Source: Zeaxanthinibacter enoshimensis (GTDB lineage: Bacteria > Bacteroidota > Bacteroidia > Flavobacteriales > Flavobacteriaceae). From it: DNA of 64,000 bases. Shown piece by piece: positions 1 to 8,113 of the stretch. The translations under genes and the position numbers were made by a program. The notes below the pieces were generated by a model. The model was not told the DNA's origin, did not search any database, and saw only the letters and a program-made list of their open reading frames with translations. Each line of letters starts with the position of its first letter. Within the stretch, counting starts at the first letter, position 1. The DNA lies in contig NZ_SNYI01000001.1 in the NCBI RefSeq assembly GCF_004362865.1, forward strand, positions 1 to 64,000, in the 5' to 3' direction.

Positions 1-24
1 GTATTGTGAAATAAAATAAAAACG

Positions 25-168
25 TGTTACAACAATGTATAACCGCAATTTGCTGCGCTGTTCGCTTCGCTCGGAACGGCGGATAATTCGTTCCTATAAG
101 GAGATAGTGCCAGTTGAAAATCTTACTATTTAAAAACCGCAACTGACGGTTATACGAGACCGTTAGCC
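25..168. repeat. Cassette-like spacer J1 with inverted ends
   Basis: This spacer precedes the first gene. GTATAACCG at 37-45 is the exact reverse complement of CGGTTATAC at 147-155. The right end continues into GTTAGCC (162-168), and the block CTTCATTATGACCAA follows it. A nearly identical block (CTTCATTATAACCAA) lies at the right end of the next spacer. The interior holds a TTCGCTTCGCTC palindrome-rich stretch and a weak AT-rich promoter-like sequence near 116-135. Bases 1-24 show nothing recognisable. Confidence 0.5.
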
Positions 169-193
169 TTCATTATGACCAAATAATGAACCA

Positions 194-1252
194 ATGATTA
201 AATTTTTTAGAAAAATAAGGCAACAATTATTGACAGAAAATAAATTCAGCAAATATCTGGTGTATGCTGTTGGAGAAATTGTACTTGTGGTTATTGGGAT
301 ATTAATTGCGCTGCAAATAAACAATTTAAATGAGGAGCGAAAATCCCAAAAACGCTTAGCTAATTTTCTTATTGAAATTCAAAATAATCTTAGCAGTGAT
401 ATTACCAAGGCGAATTATATTATAGATAAATTTATTGAGGAAGATTCCATTCTCAGAAATATTACATTAAATAAAGTCAATCTTACACAAGAAAAACATA
501 CCGAAAACAGACGTAGCTTCACATTAATTTTTGAATTTGAAAATTTTAGATTAAAAACAAAAGGATTTGATGGGTTGGTTAACAACATAGATTACATACC
601 TGATGAATATACGGAGGTGATGACACTATTAAATGATATTTATATAGAAAAAAATAATGAATTGGTTACTCTTAACCAACGGGTTCAGACCAATACATAC
701 GGCAATAGGGATAATCTAAAAACTAAGAGTGGATCTAGTAAATTTTGGGATTGGGAACTGACTGAGGATATGATTACCTATTTTCAAAGTAATAGCTACA
801 AAAATGAGGTAAGGCATTATTTCAATGATAATCATGAATTTGTTACTCGAGTTATTAGATTTAAAATACTTGCCATAAATGCCTACAAAGAAATTGCAAA
901 GCTAACCAATACCGATATCCCGATCCCACAGCATGTCAATTACACATATCCAGATTTAGAAAGATTATCGGAATTTGCTGGAGATTATCAGATTGAACAA
1001 GGTGAAAAACATTTTAGTGATTCGTTTAAATTCATAGTTGACAACAACCAGCTCCAGTGGAGATATGAATATAAGGATGTAAACTATGATGAGGAGTTTA
1101 ACGTACCCTTATACTGGCATAAAAATAATATATTCATTTTATATCAATCAGCAAGTTTTTGGGAGTTTAAGAAAACAAAGACTGGAACAATCATTTATAC
1201 GCAAAGAATGAATGGTACTAGAAATAGCTACATAAAAAGAACGAAAGGCTAA
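194..1252 (+). CDS. DUF6090-family membrane-anchored protein (1)
   Basis: A 352-residue protein of unknown function. Residues 1-47 form the conserved flavobacterial head (MIKFFRKIRQQLL, then NKFSKYLVYAVGEI) and run into one hydrophobic segment at about 24-46 (IVLVVIGILIALQI). The rest is charged and probably lies outside the cytoplasm. The middle (about 50-250) looks helical; the last 100 residues look beta-rich with repeated aromatic residues. The same head opens the proteins at 1524 and 19725, but the tails share no obvious similarity. The TAA stop lies inside GGCTAAC (1247-1253), the reverse complement of GTTAGCC at 162-168, so the gene sits exactly between two inverted core-like sites. 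The gene is AT-rich. The family assignment rests on the head; any function would be a guess. Confidence 0.85.
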   Translation: MIKFFRKIRQQLLTENKFSKYLVYAVGEIVLVVIGILIALQINNLNEERKSQKRLANFLIEIQNNLSSDITKANYIIDKFIEEDSILRNITLNKVNLTQEKHTENRRSFTLIFEFENFRLKTKGFDGLVNNIDYIPDEYTEVMTLLNDIYIEKNNELVTLNQRVQTNTYGNRDNLKTKSGSSKFWDWELTEDMITYFQSNSYKNEVRHYFNDNHEFVTRVIRFKILAINAYKEIAKLTNTDIPIPQHVNYTYPDLERLSEFAGDYQIEQGEKHFSDSFKFIVDNNQLQWRYEYKDVNYDEEFNVPLYWHKNNIFILYQSASFWEFKKTKTGTIIYTQRMNGTRNSYIKRTKG

Positions 1253-1523
1253 CACCGGCTATGAGCCATAGCTTCCCTCCTGCACTCAAGAATATTTACT
1301 CTATATTTAATACCTAATTAATCTGGTCATCGCTTTGCGAAAGCCAGTTGCTTGGAAAAACCATGGAATGGTGATCTTGGGAAGATAACTCACAGTCTGA
1401 TCTCCTGGGATAGCCAGCCAGGGGTCAGCTCCAAACAACTGTCTGAAATGGCTACGGCGCGTGCCTGCCAGCAGGCAGGCATAGCCCTGAACGTTGTGCT
1501 TCATTATAACCAACCAATAACCC
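1247..1523. repeat. Cassette-like spacer J2 and long leader
   Basis: The spacer opens with GGCTAAC and GGCTATG (1257-1263) and closes with CATAGCC (1480-1486), an exact inverted pair. Inside are CTCCTGCACTCAAG, the AATATTTACTCTATATTTAA motif, the pair GTGATCTT/GAAGATAAC, the block CAGCTCCAAACAACTGTC, and a palindrome TGCCTGCCAGCAGGCA (1462-1477). All of these except the palindrome recur in the spacer at 5648-5883, so the two are diverged copies of one element. A 62-codon open frame crosses it but looks fortuitous. Confidence 0.55.
1291..1310 (+). promoter_or_regulatory. Recurring TTTACTCTATATTTAA motif (copy 1)
   Basis: AATATTTACTCTATATTTAA, identical to the copy at 5701-5720. TATATTTA resembles the Bacteroidota -7 element TAnnTTTG. 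It lies 213 bp before the start codon at 1524, which would give a long leader. Confidence 0.45.
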
Positions 1524-2261
1524 ATGATAAAATTCTTTAGAAAAATTAGGCAAAAACTTCTTTCTGAAAATAAGTTCAGTAAGTATTTACTCTATGCTGT
1601 TGGAGAAATTGTTCTTGTAGTTATTGGAATTTTGATTGCACTTCAAATCAATAATTGGAACGAAAAAAGAAAAGACACAGAAAAGGAAAATAAATATTTG
1701 GCAAACCTAAATAAGGAAATTATCAATGATTCTCTGTCGCTCGAAAGAGGCTGGTTTAATAACAGGCAAAAAAAAATTAAGAGCTTAAAACTGGCCAGAA
1801 ACTATGTGATGGGAAATTATAGCCCAATGGATACAATTCAATTTATAAATAGTGTTGGTTTTGGTGGAATAAATAGTAGAGCATCCTTTACAGGTTCTTC
1901 TCGTACCTACAGTGAATTGGTCAGTACAGGAAATTTAAGTTCTATATCCAATGACAGCATACGAGAATTAATAGTGGAATATTATGCTGGCAAGGATTTT
2001 TTAGAGGAATATTTGAGTAATATAAGAAGTGATTATGCCACCTATGTGAATGGAACTAAAGTGTATAACTCAAAATATCCGGATAGCATTAATACAATTG
2101 AAATTCCAAGAATTTTAAAAAAATTAAAAACCGATGAATTTCATAGCTTAATTAACCAAGAACTAACTTACACTTATTCTATTGAAAGGCCACTTCGATC
2201 TAGTAAAAGAAGAGCATATACCCTTAATAAGAGAATAGAAGAATTCTTAAAGAATAAATGA
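1524..2261 (+). CDS. DUF6090-family membrane-anchored protein (2)
   Basis: A 245-residue protein with the same head as its neighbour at 194: MIKFFRKIRQKLL, then NKFSKYLLYAVGEI, then a hydrophobic segment to about residue 46 ending ALQINNWNEKRKD. The remaining 200 residues are mainly helical and charged, as in most DUF6090 proteins, and differ from the tail of the first copy. The membrane anchor is near the N-terminus, with the bulk probably periplasmic. The ATG follows the right end of spacer J2. Function unknown. Confidence 0.88.
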   Translation: MIKFFRKIRQKLLSENKFSKYLLYAVGEIVLVVIGILIALQINNWNEKRKDTEKENKYLANLNKEIINDSLSLERGWFNNRQKKIKSLKLARNYVMGNYSPMDTIQFINSVGFGGINSRASFTGSSRTYSELVSTGNLSSISNDSIRELIVEYYAGKDFLEEYLSNIRSDYATYVNGTKVYNSKYPDSINTIEIPRILKKLKTDEFHSLINQELTYTYSIERPLRSSKRRAYTLNKRIEEFLKNK

Positions 2262-2405
2262 CGAAAGCACAACCATGGCTATAAGTAATTGTTTGCCTGC
2301 CTCTCGGCAGACAGGTTCTCGCCTATATCTGAAAATCCTCGTGGATTATCAGTTTGATGTGTACCTGCCTGCCGGCAGGCATACCCGTACACGATGGCAC
2401 CAATT
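2262..2405. repeat. Cassette-like spacer J3
   Basis: Begins with GGCTATAAG (2277-2285) and ends with ATACCCGTACACGATGGCACC just before the next ATG, an imperfect inverted pair. It contains a perfect 14-bp palindrome GCCTGCCGGCAGGC (2367-2380) and a related imperfect one at 2296-2315. The final 17 bases, TGGCACCAATTATGAAA (2395-2411, including the start codon), recur exactly at 4870-4886. Confidence 0.45.
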
Positions 2406-3035
2406 ATGAAAGAATTGATCTTCTTACTAATGCTTCTCATGACCGGCATTATCAAAGCTGATTACATTCCCCCTACTCTGAATAAATTAATTCTTAGAGC
2501 CGACATAATTCTTTATGGTGAAGTTGTTTGCATGGATGAATCCGTGATCGAATTAAATGTATACAACAGTATTAATCACGATTCATTGACAATTACCATT
2601 GTCAGATTCAAAGAATGGAATTGTGGCCAGCGTTGGAAAGAATACGAGTTGGGTGATACATCACTCTTCTTCCTTAAATCCAGAAATGGTCGCTATCGAA
2701 CTATAGGTGGCGGAAATGAAGGAGAACTACCGATACATAATGATAGAATATATGTCCACGCCAGTACTATTTCACAAGCGGGGTTTGTAACTCAATTTGA
2801 TCGTTCGGACCTTCAAATGGAAGATAATGGCTTTAATAACCCATATAATGGATATGTCATAAATCTGAGCGATTTCTGGCAAGCCACCGCTGTAGTTAAA
2901 AAATGTTTTATTTCCGAGATAACTGCTACGGGGAACCTTATAAATATTCAACAACTCTGTTCTACAACTCAATTTGAGTCAACTATGAAACAGAACAAAA
3001 TCTTAAACTGGGTCTTAACTGATTTAAAAAAATAA
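2406..3035 (+). CDS. Small secreted protein, unknown function
   Basis: A 209-residue protein. The ATG at 2406 is chosen because MKELIFLLMLLMTGIIKA then forms a signal peptide; an ATG 12 bases upstream would place MAPI before it and overlaps the conserved junction. The mature part starts DYIPPTLNKLILRADIILYGEV and resembles small secreted Bacteroidota proteins with a TIMP/OB-like fold (a GEV strand, then a strand with the general form of an fKGw segment, then YELGDTSLFFL). The neighbouring genes at 4881 and 5884 show the same layout with clearer cysteine motifs; this one lacks the N-terminal CxC. The fold similarity is by eye only. Confidence 0.7.
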   Translation: MKELIFLLMLLMTGIIKADYIPPTLNKLILRADIILYGEVVCMDESVIELNVYNSINHDSLTITIVRFKEWNCGQRWKEYELGDTSLFFLKSRNGRYRTIGGGNEGELPIHNDRIYVHASTISQAGFVTQFDRSDLQMEDNGFNNPYNGYVINLSDFWQATAVVKKCFISEITATGNLINIQQLCSTTQFESTMKQNKILNWVLTDLKK

Positions 3036-3261
3036 CTACCGCCAACAAGGGGTATACCCAATAACTAACCCTCTCCCTCCTATCGTATTTTTCCTCTATA
3101 TTTAAATCCTGAACCTGGTTAGGCGCAGTGCACCAGATCCGCTACTGCGCCTGCATGCCGGCAGGCAGGCATATCCTTACACGTTGGCAACATTTTGAAA
3201 AAGAATGTAACATACAAGAAAAAAGTAGACCTATTAATCATCAATCACAACTGCATTTACA
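3036..3261. repeat. Cassette-like spacer J4
   Basis: GCCAAC (3041-3046) near the left end is the exact reverse complement of GTTGGC (3183-3188) at the right. GGGGTAT (3049-3055) and ATATCC (3171-3176) extend the inverted ends imperfectly. It contains CCCTCCTATC, the CTCTATATTTAA motif, and an imperfect 18-bp palindrome with core GCCGGC at 3151-3168. The right end reads ACACGTTGGCAACA, close to ACACGATGGCACCA of spacer J3. Confidence 0.5.
3086..3105 (+). promoter_or_regulatory. Recurring CTCTATATTTAA motif (copy 2)
   Basis: TATTTTTCCTCTATATTTAA, sharing the 3' half exactly with copy 1. It is 156 bp upstream of the GTG start at 3262. Confidence 0.42.
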
Positions 3262-4737
3262 GTGAATTTATCAATCAAAGCTTTATTTACATTTACTTTC
3301 ATTTTTCTCAATTCATTAAACTCTTATTCCCAAAATACCAATCAGCTTGTCGATAAAATTGACTCTTATTTGGAGGCTAGCGAATCGAATGGCTTTTCTG
3401 GAGTTGTTTTAGTTTCGAAGAGAGGTGAAATTATTTTATCTAAAGGATATGGATGGGCCGACAGGAAAAATAAAATACCAAACTCGCCTTCAACGGCTTT
3501 TAATATTGGATCTGTAACAAAACAGTTTACTGCATCTGCTATTCTAAAACTTGTGGATCAAGGAAAAATTAAAACATCAGATAGAATAAGTTCATATTTT
3601 AGTCAGGCACCTATTGACAAGAGAGATATAACTATTCACCAATTATTAACACATACATCAGGAATTTCCAATAGAACTGGTGGTTTTAGGTATGATGAGG
3701 CTAGTAAAGAACAGTTTCTAAAAGAATTTTTTGAATCAGAATTACAATCAAAACCTGGAACAAAACATCTATATGCAAATGCCAACTATATTATGCTCAC
3801 TGCAATAATAGAAACAGTTTCAGGACAAACCTATAATTCCTTTCTAAATGATTATTTGTTTGTGCCTTCTCTAATGAATAGTACAGGATACAAGAGTGTC
3901 AATTTCAGCTCAGAAAGATTAGCCCATGGCTACTACTATAACAGAAATGATGAGCAATGGGTAGATTGGGGGACAACACAACAGCATCTTCCTTACAATG
4001 ACAAACATTGGTATAGTATAGGTAAAGGAGATATTCACTCTACCGTTGAGGATTTATATAAATGGCATGTTGCTTTGACAAACAATATTGTTTTAAAACC
4101 TGCAACAAGGGCAACTCAGGAAACACGGCATGTAGCGGAAAACACTGCACTTACATCCTATTATGGATATGGTTGGGCTATTTCTGAAAGTGAAAGAGGT
4201 ACCAAAATCGTGTCTCATAATGGAAGCAATGGACTGTACTTTTCAGATTTTGTAAGGTATGTGGATGATGATGTAGTTGTCATCTATCTTACAAATGTGT
4301 TTTTAGGACCGAAATCAGAATATGTTGCTAGAGAAATTGGTAAAATGGTTTTTGATTCGAATTATACCACAACACCAATTCCGAAGAATATTTATGAGTT
4401 AAGTCATGATTTTATGCAAAATAACTCTTCATCCAAAGCAGAAATGTTGCCTGAATTTTTAAAGAAAGAACTTGGAATTGATTTTAATGACCATGCCATT
4501 CTGAATCGATTAGGATTTAGCAGATTGAAAAAAGAAGACAAACCAGATTGGGCATTAGAATTATTTAAACTTAATGTTGAGCTATTCCCCAAAGATGGTA
4601 ATTTATGGGATTCATTAGGTGAAGCTTTCTTAAAATATAATATGAACCATGAAGCCATTAAAAGTTACAGAAAAGCAGTGGAATTAGGTAATGAAGATTC
4701 AAGAGAAAAACTGGATGAATTGTTGAACAAAGAATAG
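3262..4737 (+). CDS. Serine hydrolase, beta-lactamase family, with TPR tail
   Basis: A 491-residue exported serine hydrolase of the class C beta-lactamase/penicillin-binding-protein-like family. It has a signal peptide at about residues 1-23 (ending SYSQ), the nucleophile motif S84-V-T-K87 in NIGSVTKQF, a Y-A-N motif in HLYANANY, and the third motif HNGSNG. After about residue 400 there is a pair of TPR-like helices (ALELFKLNVELFPKDGNLWD, then LGEAFLKYNMNHEAIKSYRKA). The start is GTG; an upstream ATG in this frame is blocked by a stop. Members hydrolyse esters, amides or peptides; the substrate cannot be told here. The gene is AT-rich like its array neighbours. Confidence 0.88.
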   Translation: MNLSIKALFTFTFIFLNSLNSYSQNTNQLVDKIDSYLEASESNGFSGVVLVSKRGEIILSKGYGWADRKNKIPNSPSTAFNIGSVTKQFTASAILKLVDQGKIKTSDRISSYFSQAPIDKRDITIHQLLTHTSGISNRTGGFRYDEASKEQFLKEFFESELQSKPGTKHLYANANYIMLTAIIETVSGQTYNSFLNDYLFVPSLMNSTGYKSVNFSSERLAHGYYYNRNDEQWVDWGTTQQHLPYNDKHWYSIGKGDIHSTVEDLYKWHVALTNNIVLKPATRATQETRHVAENTALTSYYGYGWAISESERGTKIVSHNGSNGLYFSDFVRYVDDDVVVIYLTNVFLGPKSEYVAREIGKMVFDSNYTTTPIPKNIYELSHDFMQNNSSSKAEMLPEFLKKELGIDFNDHAILNRLGFSRLKKEDKPDWALELFKLNVELFPKDGNLWDSLGEAFLKYNMNHEAIKSYRKAVELGNEDSREKLDELLNKE

Positions 4738-4880
4738 GCAGAGTAACTGTTACCAACTACGCATATGGCTCATCGCTCAAATAGTCTAAGGTAGTTTTGA
4801 AAGGCCTATCTTCTTACCAAAACAAAAATCAGTATAAATTATTCGCAACCAATCCGTATACTAGAACACTGGCACCAATT
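4738..4880. repeat. Cassette-like spacer J5
   Basis: The left end CCAACTACGCATATGG (4753-4768) pairs imperfectly with CCGTATAC (4854-4861) followed by ACACTGGCACCAATT. TGGCACCAATTATGAAA (4870-4886) is identical to 2395-2411. Unlike J2, J4 and J6 it carries no clear CTATATTTAA motif. Confidence 0.42.
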
Positions 4881-5648
4881 ATGAAAAACCTGATCCTTGC
4901 ATTCTTCATCCTGTTTTGCAAAAGTGTTTTTGCTTGTGATTGTACAATAACAGGACTTCTTGACAGATTTGAAAGGGCAGATTTTGTAGCCACAGCCGAA
5001 ATCAAAAAAATTACTCCTGCGGGAAATGATTATCACGATATTGAAATAAAAATCAGTGAGGTTTTTAAGGGTTCTGTAGTTTCGAAACTGAAAATCAAAA
5101 GTATCTTAAATTCATCTTGTGCGTTTTATACACCAGAAAAGTCAAATTGGTTGATTTTCGCATTCAGGAATGATGAAAAAGAACTTGTTTTTGGTTCATG
5201 CTCTGGTGCCATTCAACTGGACAGAAAAATGAACGAAGAGAGATACCCAGGGCTCACCAAAAAATTCGAACTGAGTAATCAAAGAAAAATTAATGTACTT
5301 CGCTTCATTAAAGAAAATGAAATAAACATTAAAAACGACTTTAGATTGAAATACACCTTTTTGAACGATTGTCTTGACAATGGTAAAGGATTTGACCTTG
5401 AAGAAGGTGCTTTTGGAATATTTAAAATTAAGGTAAATAAAAAACTAGTAGTGCAAAAAGTTACCAGCATAAAAGGATTCCAAAACGAGACACTCAATGG
5501 AATCGTAATTCAATGTTTCAGGGAAGGTTTTGAACTATACAATAATAACCAGGTGAGAATACCAAAGTCTTCGGAAATAACAGTTGGTATTTATTACTAT
5601 GGAGCTGAAGGTAAATATCGAAGTTTTGTGACAACGCATGACCTGTAA
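4881..5648 (+). CDS. Secreted TIMP-like protein
   Basis: A 255-residue secreted protein. The start is set at 4881 because MKNLILAFFILFCKSVFA makes a clean signal peptide; the frame is open to 4797 but that part matches the spacer. The mature protein begins CDCTITGLLDRFERADFVATAEI, followed by EVFKGSV and further cysteines (SSCAFYT, GSCSGA). The N-terminal CxC, the ADFV..AEI strand and the FKG turn recall TIMP-like (OB-fold) secreted proteins of Bacteroidota. The last 110 residues (DFRLKYTFLNDCLDNGKG onward) are a separate beta-rich region with no assignment. The partner or target protease, if any, is unknown. Confidence 0.72.
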   Translation: MKNLILAFFILFCKSVFACDCTITGLLDRFERADFVATAEIKKITPAGNDYHDIEIKISEVFKGSVVSKLKIKSILNSSCAFYTPEKSNWLIFAFRNDEKELVFGSCSGAIQLDRKMNEERYPGLTKKFELSNQRKINVLRFIKENEINIKNDFRLKYTFLNDCLDNGKGFDLEEGAFGIFKIKVNKKLVVQKVTSIKGFQNETLNGIVIQCFREGFELYNNNQVRIPKSSEITVGIYYYGAEGKYRSFVTTHDL

Positions 5649-5883
5649 ATAACAGGTGTTAAAACCGGCTATACAACATAGCTCCCCTCCTGCACTCAAG
5701 AATATTTACTCTATATTTAATCAATAACCGGGTTAGTTCATTGGGACAGTCGGTTGGGAATGATCAGGAAATAGTGATCTTCAGAAGATAACGCACTGTC
5801 TGATCGCCAGGGCTTGCACAATGCCAGCTCCAAACAACTGTCCAAATTCGCTAAGGCGTATAGCCCTGACCGTATATTAATAA
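5649..5883. repeat. Cassette-like spacer J6 and long leader
   Basis: GGCTATAC (5667-5674) and GTATAGCC (5858-5865) are an exact 8-bp inverted pair. The interior repeats the J2 leader block by block: CTCCTGCACTCAAG, the 20-bp AT motif, GTGATCTT/GAAGATAAC, GTCTGATC and CAGCTCCAAACAACTGTC. The leader is followed closely by the start codon at 5884. Confidence 0.55.
5701..5720 (+). promoter_or_regulatory. Recurring TTTACTCTATATTTAA motif (copy 3)
   Basis: Identical over 20 bp, and over flanking bases on the left, to the copy at 1291-1310. It lies 163 bp upstream of the next start codon. Confidence 0.45.
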
Positions 5884-6363
5884 ATGAAGTTTAAAGTCAC
5901 CATAATATTATTCCTCCTATTTACTTCTTCTCAGGCATTTGCTTGCATTTGTACCCCAAATCATCAAAACAAAAAAGAAGCTTTCGAAGCTGAATGGAAT
6001 AGGGTGAATTACATCATGGAAATCAAGATCACAAAACTTCTTAAAGGTAGAATCAATAGTCAATCTAATCGCAGATACATTGTTAAAGATTCACTCATAG
6101 CGGAACTTCCATATATGGGCCAGGTTATTTTAGAAGCTCAAGTTTTAAAAGTTTACAAGGGCCAGGTCCAATCAGAAACAGTTAAAATATTTACCACAGA
6201 AAGTGGCGGTGCTATGTGCTCATATTACTATACACTTGGTGAAACCTATCTTTTTTATGGCTTTTTAAATGATGATGGCCAATTCGAAACTACCAGTTGT
6301 AATCGTACTAAACCCTTCAGTAAAAGTGCTTACGATCTCATGTTGATCAATGGGAAGAATTAA
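5884..6363 (+). CDS. Secreted TIMP-like protein
   Basis: A 159-residue protein with signal peptide MKFKVTIILFLLFTSSQAFA. The mature N-terminus CICTPNHQNK carries the CxC motif, followed by a strand (IMEIKI), VYKGQ, a cysteine in GGAMCSYYY, YTLGETYLFYGF and a final TTSCNRTK. The arrangement (CxC, a central KG turn, Cys, then G-E-x-Y-L) matches the TIMP-like secreted proteins also suspected at 4881. The role could be binding or inhibiting an extracellular enzyme; that is inference from the fold resemblance. It is the last gene of the cassette-like series. Confidence 0.72.
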   Translation: MKFKVTIILFLLFTSSQAFACICTPNHQNKKEAFEAEWNRVNYIMEIKITKLLKGRINSQSNRRYIVKDSLIAELPYMGQVILEAQVLKVYKGQVQSETVKIFTTESGGAMCSYYYTLGETYLFYGFLNDDGQFETTSCNRTKPFSKSAYDLMLINGKN

Positions 6364-6596
6364 CGTACTACAACACTGGCTATACTTCAGCGCTGCTATC
6401 CGTATTCCGAAAATTTCCTGTTTTCCTATCAAAAATACAGGAGGTAATCCTGTAAAATACCAGGATACAGCACATCCTTACTTCAATAAACTCCTGAAGC
6501 TTAAGGAAGTTTGGTAAATTAGGGATTCATATTTATTCCAACGTTCATGCATCACTATATTCTTCCGGTAAAACCTTTAGCAAATACACGAAGCTA
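6364..6596. other. End of the cassette-like series
   Basis: A left-type end GGCTATAC (6378-6385) follows the preceding gene, as in J6, but no matching right end is found before the antiporter gene. The remainder holds no gene. Base composition becomes less AT-rich from here on, so this looks like the array boundary. Confidence 0.35.
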
Positions 6597-7811
6597 ATGG
6601 ATACCCACCTCTGGATCTACATCGTTATTGGTTTTTTTGGACTGTGTTTACCATGGCTGAAGAGCCTGGAAAAAATTCAACTTCTCAATGTACCCATCAT
6701 TGCCATAGGTTTGGGAATGGTACTGTTTTCACTCCCGATCAGCCTTCCCGATCCCAACCCGGTGAAGTTCGAAAATGAAATACTGAAACTATCGGAAATA
6801 GCCGTGATCATAAGCCTGATGGGGGCAGGGTTAAAGATCAACCGTGATTTTTCTCTAAAGGCCTACCGGGTACCTCTTTTATTGGTGCTAATTACCATGA
6901 CAGGCTGCATTGTTACTACCGCCGCGTTGGGCTGGTGGTTTGGATTGGTTCCGGCATCTGCCTTACTGCTGGGAGCCGTTTTTGCTCCCACCGATCCGGT
7001 GCTCGCCAGTGATGTCCAGGTAAAAATCGAAGAAGATGAGGATGAGGAACACCCGGTGCAATTTAACCTTACCGCTGAAGCCGGAATCAACGACGGAATG
7101 GCATTCCCCTTTACCTGGCTCGCCATATGGGTAGCCATGTATGGTTTTAATATGACAGAATGGGTTGGCACCTGGCTGCTAAAAGACCTCTTGTACCGCA
7201 TCGCAGGCGGAGTCCTTGTCGGTTATGGTAGCGGCCGACTGCTCGCCTGGCTTTTCCTGACTTTGCCGAAAAAGATCAACTTTAAACCTCAACGCATAGG
7301 CTTCCTTGCTGTGGCCGCAACTTTCTTTATCTATGGTATATCCGAGGCTGTGCATGTATATGGTTTCATCGCCGTATTTGTCGCTGCCCTTACCTTCCGC
7401 CATTACGAAAAACAACATTCTATGCAGAAAGAGATGCACGATGTGGTGGAACAGGTAGAACAATTCCTGATCACCATCATCCTGTTACTGTTGGGGGGCT
7501 ATATCGCCACCAATTGGTTTGATGTACTGACCTTCCCGATCATAGGCTTGTGCCTGCTCTTTATTTTCGTGATCCGCCCCTTGTTTGGGATCATGGCCAC
7601 ATTTAAAACTATTATGCCCTGGAAGCATCGTTGGTCCGTGGCGTTCCTGGGAATCAAAGGAGTTGGATCTTTCTTTTACCTTGCCTTTGCCCTGCATGAA
7701 ACCGATTTTGAACAGGAAGAGCTGTTATGGAGTACCGTGGCCTTCCTGGTGCTGATCTCTGCGGTCATTCACAGGATCGCCGGATATTATGTAAAGAAGA
7801 AAGTTCTCTGA
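6597..7811 (+). CDS. Cation:proton antiporter, CPA1/NhaP type
   Basis: A 404-residue inner-membrane protein with about 12 hydrophobic segments. It shows the family motifs APTDPVLASDV (130-140) and INDGMAF (164-170), the latter with the N165-D166 pair expected to bind the cation in the core helices. It should exchange Na+ (or K+) for H+ for pH and sodium homeostasis, which fits a marine lifestyle. Length is short for CPA1 members because the long cytoplasmic tail is absent. An acidic loop EEDEDEEH (about 145-152) separates the two motifs. It stands alone. Confidence 0.88.
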   Translation: MDTHLWIYIVIGFFGLCLPWLKSLEKIQLLNVPIIAIGLGMVLFSLPISLPDPNPVKFENEILKLSEIAVIISLMGAGLKINRDFSLKAYRVPLLLVLITMTGCIVTTAALGWWFGLVPASALLLGAVFAPTDPVLASDVQVKIEEDEDEEHPVQFNLTAEAGINDGMAFPFTWLAIWVAMYGFNMTEWVGTWLLKDLLYRIAGGVLVGYGSGRLLAWLFLTLPKKINFKPQRIGFLAVAATFFIYGISEAVHVYGFIAVFVAALTFRHYEKQHSMQKEMHDVVEQVEQFLITIILLLLGGYIATNWFDVLTFPIIGLCLLFIFVIRPLFGIMATFKTIMPWKHRWSVAFLGIKGVGSFFYLAFALHETDFEQEELLWSTVAFLVLISAVIHRIAGYYVKKKVL

Positions 7812-8113
7812 TCTATGATGGTTCCCAAAACCTTAGGGATGAACTAAGAAAATGAAGATAGATGTCTGCAAGGCTTAGTAACTCAGATCGGCTCTGAGCC
7901 ACAGCCTCCCCCCTGCTTTCATTAATCCAATCTATCGCTAAGCTAATTAAACGGTTAGCGTTTTTTGAAAGCCCGTTGTTTGGGAATACCGTAATATTGG
8001 GATTATTCACTTTCTAAATTCTACAATGATTCTTCCCTTAAAAAGCATCGGGGATTTATGCCGGATTTTACGATGTTTGTAATTCATATACTTCAAACCA
8101 TTTACTACCAACC
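7812..8113. other. Intergenic region with a decayed leader copy
   Basis: No gene. GGCTCTGAGCCACAGC with CCCCCCTGC (7890-7916) matches the left part of the J2 leader. GAAAGCCCGTTGTTTGGGA (from about 7967) and GATTATTCAC match its middle part (GAAAGCCAGTTGCTTGGA and GATAACTCAC). The TTTACTCTATATTTAA segment is missing, so this looks like a degenerate copy. Confidence 0.4.

Noticed and set aside
1352-1540. 62-codon open frame in spacer J2
   Set aside because: Lies within the conserved leader; the related leader at 5649-5883 does not preserve it and it overlaps the next start codon.
1-6400. Classical class 1-type integron
   Set aside because: No integrase and no perfect GTTRRRY cores are seen, so a canonical integron is not claimed.
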